A DNA stretch of 64,000 nt from Mantis religiosa (taxonomy: Eukaryota > Arthropoda > Insecta > Mantodea > Mantidae): assembly GCA_030765055.1 (NCBI GenBank), contig CM060958.1, positions 2,911,063-2,975,062 on the forward strand, read 5' to 3'. Both the position numbers and the translations under genes were made by a program. Below the pieces are notes generated by a model that was given only the letters and a program-made list of their open reading frames with translations, made no database searches and was not told where the DNA came from. Positions within the stretch are counted from its first letter, which is position 1, and each line of letters begins with the position of its first letter. Positions 34,504-42,997 of this stretch are shown piece after piece.

Positions 34504-36946
34504 TCAATGTTCTAATTTAATTAAACCAACTCTGTAGTACGATTTATCATGGTCCTCAAAATAGCTGTTTACCGCATCAATGACTTCCTCGTTGTCAAAT
34601 CTTCGTCCTCCAAGACATTTTTTGAGGTTAGGGAACAGGTGGTAGTCACTGAGTGCTAGATCTGGCGAATAGGCTGGATGTTCAAGCAACTTGAACTTTA
34701 ATTCACACATTTTTTCCATTGCAATGACTGAACGATGGGACAGAGCATTGTCGTGAAGAAACAAGAATTTTTTCTTTGCCAAATGAGATCTGTTTCTTTT
34801 CACCTCATCACTCAAACGTTGCAGTAAGCTTGTGTACTAGTCACCAGTGATACTTTTATCCTTTTACAAGTAATCAATAAAAATAATTGCCTGTACATTC
34901 CAGAAAACACTTGTCATAAACTTGTTAGCTGACAACATTGACTTTGCCTTTTTTGGAGTTGGTTCACCTGGCACAATCAACTGTTTTGACTGTGGTTTAC
35001 TTTCTGGAGTGTAGTGATGTATCCAAGTTTCATTCATGGTAATAAGCCGTCTCAAAAATTCACTAGCATTTTTACGGTAGAGCTCCAAATTCTTAACAGA
35101 AACAGTTTTTCTTTACAACTTTTGATCAGGTGTCAACAAACATGGCACAGATCTTGTGAAAGCCCAAAACATTACTTAACATATTACCTGTACATTCTTT
35201 TGATATGTTTACAGCCTCTGCTATCTCAAACAACTTTAATCTGTGGTCTTCCAGTACTAAACGATGAATTTGTTCAATGATCTCTGTAGTTGTGACCTCC
35301 ACAGAGCGAGGCTCATTACTAGTACTCGTACATCCCATTTTAAACTCTACAACCAACCTTTTAATTATTGTATATGAAGGGACAGAGCAAGGCTCATCAC
35401 TAGTACTCGGACGTCCCATTTTAAACTCTACAACCAACCTTTTAATTATTGTATATGAAGGGACAGAGCAAGGCTCATCACTAGTGCTCGTACGTCCCAT
35501 TTTAAACTCTACAACCAACCTTTTAATTATTGTATATGAAGGGACAGAGCGAGGCTCATCACTAGTACTCGTACATCCCATTTTGAACTCTACAACCAAC
35601 CTTTTAATTATTGTATATGAAGGGACAGAGCGAGGCTCATCACTAGTGCTCGTACGTCCCATTTTGAACTCTACAACCAACCTTTTAATTATTGTATATG
35701 AAGGGTCATAGCGAGACTCATCACTAGTGCTCCTACGTCCCATTTTAAACTCTACAACCAACCTTTTAATTATTGTATATGAAGGGACAGAGCGAGGCTC
35801 ATCACTAGTACTCGAACGTCCCATTTTAAACTCTACAACCAACCTTTTAATTATTGTATATGAAGGGACAGAGCGAGGCTCATCACTAGTACTCGTACGT
35901 CCCATTTTAAACTCTACAACCCACCTGTTAACTATTGTATATGAAGGGACAGAGCGAGGCTCATCACTAGTACTTGTATGTCACATTTTGAACTCTACAA
36001 CCAACCTTTTAATTATTGTATATGAAAGGGCAAGACCAAGGCTCATCACTAGTACTCGTACATCACATTTTGAACTCTACAACCAACCTTTTAATTATTG
36101 TATATGAAAGGGCAAGACCGAGGCTCATCACTAGTACTCGTACATCACATTTTGAACTCTACAACCAACCTTTTAATTATTGTATATGAAAGGGCAAGAC
36201 CGAGGCTCATCACTAGTACTCGTACAACCCATTTTAAACTCTACAACCAACCTTTTAATTATTGTATATGAAGGGACAGAGCGAGACTCATTACTAGTGC
36301 TCGTACGTCCCATTTTAAACTCTACAACCAACCTTTTAATTATTGTATATGAAGGGACAGAGCGAGGCTCATCACTAGTACTCGTACAACCCATTTTAAA
36401 CTCTACAACCAACCTTTTAATTATTGTATATGAAGGGACAGAGCGAGCCTCATCACTAGTACTCGTACATCACATTTTGAACTCTACAACCAACCTTGTA
36501 ATTATTGTATATGAAGGGACAGAGCGAGGCTCATTACTAGTACTCGTACATCACATTTTAAACTCTACAACCAACCTTTTAATTGTTGTATATGAAGGGA
36601 CAGAGCGAGGCTCATCACTAGTACTCGTACGTCCCATTTTAAGCTCTACAACCAACCTTTTAATTATTGTATATGAAGGGACAGAGCGCAGCTCATCACT
36701 AGTACTCGTACGTCACATTTTGAACTCTACAACCAACCTTTTAATTATTGTATATGAAGGGACAGAGCGAGGCTCATCACTAGTACTTGTACGTCCCATT
36801 TTAAACTCTACAACCAACCTTTTAATTATTGTATATGAAGGGACAGAGTCTTTCAATGTACTGTCCATTTCCTCCTTGATTTCTTTAGGCGTTAAGACTT
36901 TCAAATGGAAGTATTTAATCACTGCTCGTTTTTCCAAATCCTCCAT
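34504..36946 (-). pseudogene. mariner transposase pseudogene
   Basis: From the N-terminus: MEDLEKRAVIKYFHLKVLTP and KEIKEEMDSTL, then SVPSYTIIKRLVVEFKMGRT repeated about 19 times, then EIIEQIHRLVLEDHRLKLFE and IAEAVNISKE (second HTH). The catalytic domain has TMNETWIHHYTPES, where mariners have an Asp before Glu-Thr-Trp. Next come FLHDNALSHRS (second Asp kept) and YSPDLALSDYHLFPNLKKCL (third Asp kept). Stops separate the catalytic pieces at 35089-35125 and 34816-34863. The Asn substitution alone would remove metal binding by the D,D34D triad. Confidence 0.85.
35290..36870 (-). repeat. 81-bp in-frame tandem repeat inside mariner transposase
   Basis: About 19 copies of an 81-bp unit encode 27 residues each: SVPSYTIIKRLVVEFKMGR followed by TSTSDEPR. 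The unit corresponds to the distal part of the transposase's first DNA-binding HTH and the linker after it. Eight consecutive copies stay open in the transposase frame (35126-35905). Three neighbouring units near 36025, 36107 and 36188 are 82 bp, each shifting the frame by one, so that the frame returns after the third. Opposite-strand frames (up to 279 codons at 36180-37019) are artefacts of the unit length being divisible by three. Confidence 0.93.
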
Positions 36947-37116
36947 TTTCGTGAAACCTCTACACTTGTCTTGTTTAAAATGCTGTCATTCAAAAACTAA
37001 ACAAGTTACTGACCTGTAACTATGTATACAAGCTAGTTAAACTATGTGATGTCCATCAAATTGGCCCAGTGGCGCCATCTCTGTGTGAGGCCCAGGACTT
37101 ATCAGCCAACCCTCAT

Positions 37117-38164
37117 ACAATATCTGAATGCACAGTATCATTAAATCTAAATTATTTTTATAATCAAATGCTCCAAATTGCTAATGAAATAATAAAACTT
37201 CACCACTTTGAATCTGTTCAGAATCCTTTAATAGGGGTTATTTCAACTATTATGTTGAGTAACCTTTTTGAGCATTTTCAAATAGCTTAAGATATTTACA
37301 AACTTTTTGCTTTGCTATTATTATGTTTTATTTATTTGTCATCACATTCCAAATGCTTTTAATAAAGTACCCAAATAACAAATGACTTGTGAAGTGCTTT
37401 TTACTATTTCATAATTATATACTTCCAATTATTTATTTCCTTAAACTGCTTTGGAGGCACCAATATTAAATAATGTGTGTTTGTATAGTAGGTGATCTAC
37501 TTAATGATAGTAAAAATATTGTAGTGCACGTTCCAAGTCCTGCAGACATACCACATCAACTGTAGCTCCTCACTATAGTTGAAGGGAAGTTGAACCAATT
37601 TTGATAGTTCTCTATCCATTGAAAAGTCTCAATCTTTCTGATGTACATGAAGCTATAAAACGTGTAAATTAATTTCATAAATTACTTAACTATTCAAAGC
37701 CATGGTGCTTGATTACAAAAACATTGCTTACAAAGAAGACTGACTTGTGGTTGAGAATGTTATGGAGTAGTGCATAAAATAAATGCCATAGTCAAGAAGG
37801 ATGTATGTATTTAGCAACTAAAGAGAGAATTTAATCTGCAAATGCCAACATATTTTAGTAATCCCCAAATTAGAACGTTTAGCTATTTTCTTTGCCAGTA
37901 AGACATGTTAAATAAGGATGAAGAGAGAACATTTTCCCCCATCAGAAATCAGTAAACCGTTGTATAAATTTTTCTCACTGATAGGAGACTATGAATCTTT
38001 TCCAAAGAGGATAAATTTGTGGAAATCTAGACATTCACTAGCTTCACCTCTGTTTCATTGTATATTAAGGGTCTATAAAAACTCTTTACTTTTGTCAAAG
38101 TTGTAAGGAATTCATGGCCAATATCAATAGTAGATGCAGTTTTATACAGACTTGTGAGCCGTGC
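37117..38164. other. Intergenic, no gene seen
   Basis: AT-rich sequence with no supported exon, RNA gene or repeat end. The frames at 37069-37290 and 37918-38106 have no recognised domains. Confidence 0.45.
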
Positions 38165-38400
38165 ATTATGGTACAGAGGGGAGTCGGCATAGAGTATTTA
38201 TTGTCATCCCCAGGAGGAAGAATGAGGCGAGTGGAGACAGAGGGCTGTCGACCCTAGAAGTCACAAAAGTGCAGACAATTGAGCAGTTAGAAACTCCCCG
38301 GCTGGCCAGTACAGCCATCATGATACTGAAACAGCCCCACCAGACCGGTGCAGAGACTGGAGATTATCCTGCCGGAGGTGGAAGTGTTTACAGGTCGTAT
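38165..38400 (-). repeat. VNTR-tail SINE, body fragment
   Basis: It shares the tail-to-body junction of the 740-2222 copy (ccccaggaggaagaatgagg, ggctggccagtacag, ccccaccagaccggtgcaga, ggaggtggaagtgttta). The tRNA head is missing. Confidence 0.6.
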
Positions 38401-39433
38401 GTTTGTTCTTGACAAATGAACATTTTATATGAAAAGTTGGATGCGAGTCTCTATACACCGTTTGTGGGAACGTTGGTATGGAGAGAGAGGTACAGTCTGT
38501 AGTGAGATGTGTGTTTACATACATACTTCTAAGCTGTTTGGCTTCTTTCTTCATATACACATAAATATTAGCAAAAATCTTGCAGCTTTGACTATGCAGA
38601 GTTTTTCCTTTTATTTTTGGCACTGTAGGAGCCATTGTCATCATGCTAGTAGCTAATACATAACCATGTAACTAACTAGCACTTAGCACTAGCACCTACC
38701 AATGAGCTTATTCCACTTCTCAAAAAATGGCTGGAATCAATACAAATAACATCCGAAGAAATAGAAGAACTTCCACAATTTACAGAAATTTGTATCAATC
38801 AGAATTTTTTCAGCTTTAATGGACAGATCTATAAACAAAAAACGGGCCTAGCTATGGGCAACCCATTGTCTCCCTTCTTGGCAGATTTATTTATCAGTGC
38901 TTTTGAAACACATATCACAAAAACTTTTCCAAATTATTTCAAAGTTTGGTATAGCTATGTTGACATTTTTGCAATATACAAAATCCAGCTATAAAATTTA
39001 CATTGGAAACAGAAGAGGATGGTGTGCTTCCCATTTTGGACATCAAGATCAAAAAAATGAACAACAAACTCACTTTTGGTATTTACAGGAAACTGACACA
39101 CACAGATAATTATAATGAACAACAGTTTCAACCCAAAACAACACCAACATGCCATTTTCAACAGTTTAATATTTTGGATGATCAACTTTCCACTAAACAG
39201 AGAAGATTATCAAGAAGAATACCTACACATAAAAAAAGTAGCTATATCCAACGGTTTCAACCCAAATTTAGTAGACAAAACAGTTAACAGACTCAACAAA
39301 GCTAAGAAAATAAAAGAAACCACCACCCTAGAACCTACAGGAGAAAAAGAGAAAATTTTTTTAAAAAAATTCACCTTCAATCCATCAGCCTATAACAAAT
39401 TCCAAAAAATCTTCTCAAAACACAACATAATTC

Positions 39434-39901
39434 TTGCACCTCAAAATAGGTTTAATATTTAGAAATTTGTTAAAAGGCCCTCCCAAAAATTCAATCACTA
39501 CCAAAGAAAAACCAGGAATCTATGAGATCAAATATGAAACTTGCCCTCAAATTTATATAGGAAAAACAAAAAGAAATATTAACATCAGAACTAAAGAACA
39601 TATAAGAAACATTAAAAATGGTGAAACAGAAAAATCAGCAGTGGCTTTTCATTTTTTGAATACTAGACATGACATCAACTTGGAAACATTTCTAATAAAA
39701 TACGTTAATCACCCCATAGACCTTTCCGTATGGGAAAAGTTCATTAACAAAAATCGTCATAGAGTCATGAATTTTGAAACTCCACCACCGGACATCTTTG
39801 ACAAGTACATCACGCCATCTATTGACAATACGGAGAAAGAGGAAACCACTACAACTTGCACTAATCGAGTACCAGCTGATGATGAGAGCAAAAGCTCTTG
39901 A
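39434..39901 (+). pseudogene. PLE GIY-YIG endonuclease (family B copy 1)
   Basis: The domain shows KPGIYEIKYETCPQIYIGKT followed by KRNINIRTKEHIRNIK and the AVAFHFLNTRHDINLE block, then VWEKFINKNRHRVMNFETPP. These are the GIY, YIG, Arg, His and Glu regions of a Penelope endonuclease. The upstream RT frame is broken, so no complete protein is made. The coding end (SADDESKSS-type) overlaps the hammerhead. Confidence 0.85.
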
Positions 39902-39912
39902 AACATGCCCTG
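39873..39912 (+). ncRNA. Hammerhead ribozyme candidate, PLE family B copy 1
   Basis: Stem I CAG (39873-39875); core CTGATGA (39876-39882); stem II GAGAGC/GCTCTT around AAAA; GAA (39900-39902); stem III region ACATGC; C; then CTG pairing with CAG. The sixth base of stem III is C where the other copy has T, breaking the base pair beside the cleavage site, so this copy is probably inactive. Confidence 0.65.
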
Positions 39913-40189
39913 TGAATAAACAGTGTGAGTGAAGCAATGTGTCAATATCTTCTTGATTCACTTTTGTGCTAAGTTGTGCTTCACTGTCCCTACACTTCTT
40001 TCAAGTTTATACTTTAACTAGCACTTGTTAAAACATTTGCATGTATATATCTATACTGCACAAAACTTTTGCAGTCTACTGTGTACACAAACAACAGAGG
40101 AAAGAAGAGCTGTTTGTTATCACAACATAAACTATTTGCTCACCTGTTTATTTAGGGTAGACCAGCTCACTGGATTTCTGCTGAAGTTC

Positions 40190-40420
40190 ATTCGTCAAGA
40201 AAGAACGAGCATATCATCCTGCCATGTAGCGCTGAGACACCTGCCAACACTTCTACCCTGAAAGAGACCACCAGATAAGAGATGATGTGAAATTATAATG
40301 GAGATAAAATGGAGGGACAGGAAATTCGGGGGATGTAATTAACTTACCCAGGAAAACCCCAAGGGTCAGATAGGTGGGCCACAGGAATTGAACCCGGACT
40401 TCCCTAGTGCAGCTCACCCA
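40190..40420 (-). repeat. VNTR-tail SINE, copy 4
   Basis: Minus-strand copy. The head has a B-box (CCGGGTTCAATTCC) near 40395, and the body shares aggggacaggaaat-like and gatgtaattaacttaccca blocks with the 740-2222 copy. The tandem tail is absent. Confidence 0.7.
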
Positions 40421-40786
40421 AAGTCATCCTGCTTAGTGTAACATGGTCTACTGTGTTCCTTCTCCACTAGAGTACTTTGACCCTGTTACTGCCACTGAAG
40501 TCACATACAAAATGTCTGGGAAGAAGAAAGAGCCCAGCAAACCATGACCCACATGTATCTAGTATTTACTTGTGTGTTATTACGTAAATATGCAACCAAA
40601 GAAAGTTACAAAGATTTAAAATTGCACATGCTTTAACTGAAAACATTACTCAACATTCTGACCAATGATTCTTCCACAACTAAAGGATATTTATAGATTA
40701 TACAGCATTTCCAAAACTTGGAGGACCTTAAGGAAGTTAAATGTCCTGTCGATGTTACAGGAATTTTTCATGTTTTATAGGATCAT

Positions 40787-40895
40787 CAAATAAGGACCTC
40801 CAAAACACCTTCTCTGCCCTAGTAGACTGGGCAGATGAAAATGGCCACAATATAAACACAACAAAAGCCGTACAGATGGTACGTTATCCCTAAGC
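40787..40895 (+). pseudogene. Non-LTR retrotransposon RT fragment (first LINE)
   Basis: The frame reads SSNKDLQNTFSALVDWADEN, then GHNINTTKAVQMV. This is the stretch that follows the YADD motif in non-LTR reverse transcriptases (helix with LQ..L..L..W...N, then N..KT..M). Stops follow at once. It is not in register with the LINE that starts at 40960, so it probably belongs to a different element. Confidence 0.55.
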
Positions 40896-41156
40896 TACAG
40901 AAGACGATAACTTGTTTGGAGGACAGCACTTTTCATTACATTTACTGACTGGTGCATGTTCTCGCTGTCTGACTTGTTTTACAAAACTCACTAACTCTGT
41001 CAGACTCCTTTCTACTTGTGAGTGCACTGTAACTATCCAGAAGGTTCTGGTTACCTTTTACTGTTTAACTAAAGCATTTGATGTTTTAAATCACAACTTA
41101 CTATTTAAAAGGTTGGAGTACTTGGGTGCCTTAGAATGGATCAGATCTTCCCTTAA

Positions 41157-41462
41157 AGTTAAAGGTACCTCATGAGAGGACTTAGGCGGCCTATGTTGGG
41201 GCAACAGGTGGTTACGGCACTCATCTATATAGACATTGACATACAAGGCCTGTGAGGTTGTCAGTCCCATGGGGCAGCCGCCTTCACTCCCAGAAATTAC
41301 CCTGGTACTCATTTATGTTAGAGGATGACTGAACCTCAGGGCCACAGTGTGACCAGAAGGATTATACCAGAGAATAAATTCCGCTGCTACCATTGGGAAT
41401 GAAACCCGCAACCTCCTGGCATGTAGTCTAGTGCCGTAACACCTAGGCTACTGCATGCCCCT
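41157..41462 (-). repeat. tRNA-derived SINE (family 4) inside the LINE
   Basis: Minus-strand head with A-box-like TAGCCTAGGTGTTACGG and B-box GGTTGCGGGTTTCATTCCC. The insertion is bounded by a 14-bp duplication with one mismatch, agatctt(c/a)ccttaa (41143-41156, 41463-41476). It splits the LINE RT between the KAF(D) and YVDD blocks. Confidence 0.75.
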
Positions 41463-42239
41463 AGATCTTACCTTAAGAACAGAAAAAAGGTAGTAGAAAT
41501 TCTGCATACTGAGAATTAGCATATTGAAGAGTATGTATCCGATTGTATCAAATTTGTATTCTACAAGGGTTCATTCTAGGTCCCATTTGATTCTTATTAT
41601 TCACAAATGTGGCAGCAAAAACAGTTGTACAATATGTAGATGATACCAGTAACATAGCTGAAGGCAACAACGATGAGGACTTAAAAAATTTAGCAAGGAA
41701 AATGATGATATTTCTAAATGGTTTGATAAAAACAGTTTATTAGTAAACACAAATAAGACACTTATTCACTTCCACCTTTTCCAAAATAAATGTCCCAAGC
41801 ATATAAAATTGATGTATGATAATAGAGTTACCACTAAGTTTCTTGGTCTTTGGATTCAAGACAATTTAAAATGGACCACACACACTGAGCAACTTAACAA
41901 GATGAACACAGTATGCTATAAACATACAATCACTATACGCTCACTGCAGCTCACATTTATAATGAAAAAACAGATTAAGGATAATGGGAGGAACCAATTT
42001 AAAATCCTCATACTATATAACAAATTTAAAATATTATCTCTACTATGCATTTTTGTTTTTGAAATTTTATTATTTACAAAATTAAACCTGAACAATGGAA
42101 GTGACTATTATATTTTTAAAAATGTAATTCATAACCACAGCACAAGACAGAGAACATGTATTCAGTACAGAGAAGTAACACACATAAAAACAGTGTGATA
42201 AACCTAATAGGTACAAAATATTTCAATAAATTGCCTCTA

Positions 42240-42240
<1 letters not shown>

Positions 42241-42283
<43 letters not shown>
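42241..42283. repeat. Poly-A tract of 43 nt within the LINE coding end
   Basis: An uninterrupted run of 43 A. LINE-like coding similarity continues on its far side (KMSAFKKAVLAHLL), so this is an internal expansion and not the LINE tail. Confidence 0.85.
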
Positions 42284-42288
<5 letters not shown>

Positions 42289-42719
42289 TGCAAAATGTCA
42301 GCATTTAAAAAGGCAGTATTGGCACACTTGCTTCTTCACTGTTCTACATAGATTGTTTACTTTCATTTTGTGGTTAAGAACTCTGGGAAACAATAGAAAC
42401 ATAAGTAACAGTGCTAATATCAAATCAATTGTTTATGTTACATTTTTTACAAAAATCATATATGGCACGTTTATAGAATAATTACATTAGAGAGAGGGAG
42501 AGAAATGTGAAGAAGGAGAGAATGTGGGAAGAAGAGTGATGGCACAGGTAGAGAATGTGAGCATGAGTGGAGAAAATAATAAGAATGAAGTACCTACTAA
42601 AGAAGGGAGGGAGAGTAGAATGACAGTGCAAGACATTGAGTTTGAACGGAGAGATAGAAGAACTATTGGAATCTGCTTACCCGACACAAAAAGTTGTCAG
42701 ATGTAAATACATTAAACTC

Positions 42720-42880
42720 AAGTTTCGCGGCTAATTCAGGGCTAAATTTGGCACGTGTTTGGAGAGTTTCTTTTGTTATGTTGACGTTACTTCCGGGCTG
42801 AGTTGACAACTCGGTGGACACGCCAGTCAACGATTTGAGATTATAACAGCTGTTACGGCTTTTAATAATTTTATTTTAAA
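42720..42880 (+). promoter_or_regulatory. SRPRA: SRPRA promoter / 5' UTR region
   Basis: Immediately upstream of the SRPRA ATG there is a gcacgtgt E-box core (about 42751), an ETS-type acttccggg (about 42789), and a cagctg E-box (about 42847). Base composition is less AT-rich than the surroundings. No TATA box stands at a convincing distance, as is common for housekeeping genes. The transcription start is not determined. Confidence 0.4.
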
Positions 42881-42997
42881 ATGTTGGATTTGTTTACAAT
42901 TTTTAGTAAAGGTGGAATTGTTTTATGGTGCTTCCAGAGCACCACACAAATATTTACTCCATCTGTCAATGCCTTGATTCGAAGTGTAATATTGCAA
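42881..42997 (+). CDS. SRPRA: SRPRA exon 1 (start codon)
   Basis: The ATG begins MLDLFTIFSKGGIVLWCFQS, which matches the family N-terminus, so this start is secure. The donor is caa/gtaagt, phase 0. It forms the first strand and helix of the SRX domain that binds SRPRB. Confidence 0.96.

Larger units (their letters stand above)
34414..37115 (-). mobile_element. mariner-family transposon with an expanded HTH repeat
   Basis: Imperfect terminal inverted repeats are ggctgataagtccagggcct on the left (34420) and the complementary aggcccaggacttatcagcc on the right. The right end has TA outside; the left has CA. A mariner transposase is read on the minus strand. Its N-terminus starts at 36946, the repeat array spans 35290-36870, and the catalytic domain covers 34504-35088. 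A normal mariner is about 1.3 kb; this one is 2.7 kb because of the array. The first catalytic Asp is replaced by Asn and there are stops, so it is dead. Confidence 0.88.
38684..40014 (+). mobile_element. Penelope-like element, family B, 5'-truncated, with 12-bp TSD
   Basis: This insertion of 1.33 kb is flanked by the 12-bp target duplication taactagcactt (38672-38683, 40015-40026). RT blocks include KKWLESIQITSEEIEE and TGLAMGNPLSPFLADLF. The active-site region reads YSYVDIFAIY, so the second Asp of YVDD and some following sequence are deleted. Frameshifts then separate the RT end (39003-39287, 39115-39462) from the GIY-YIG endonuclease (39434-39901). The element carries a hammerhead candidate and a 3' UTR ending tcaagtttatacttt. 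The copy at the right window edge is the same family. Confidence 0.9.
40960..42335 (+). mobile_element. Jockey/CR1-like LINE relic split by a SINE
   Basis: RT blocks occur in order on the + strand. First come VTFYCLTKAFDVLNHNLL and FKRLEYLGALEWIRSSL (41060-41160). After the SINE at 41157-41462 come a diverged GSFLGPI block near 41575 and QYVDDTSNIAEGNN, the catalytic [FY]xDD. Then NSLLVNTNKT (two frames), VTTKFLGLWIQDNLKWTTH, and near the end YFNKLPL followed by an A tract and KMSAFKKAVLAHLL. Many stops and frameshifts make it inactive. The block order fits jockey/CR1-type LINEs; the exact clade is not certain. Confidence 0.75.

Noticed and set aside
35277..37019. Long plus-strand open frames (144, 126 and 279 codons) across the mariner repeat
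   Set aside because: They are the complement of the 81-bp transposase repeat. Because the unit length is a multiple of three, any stop-free frame stays open. The transposase similarity is on the minus strand.
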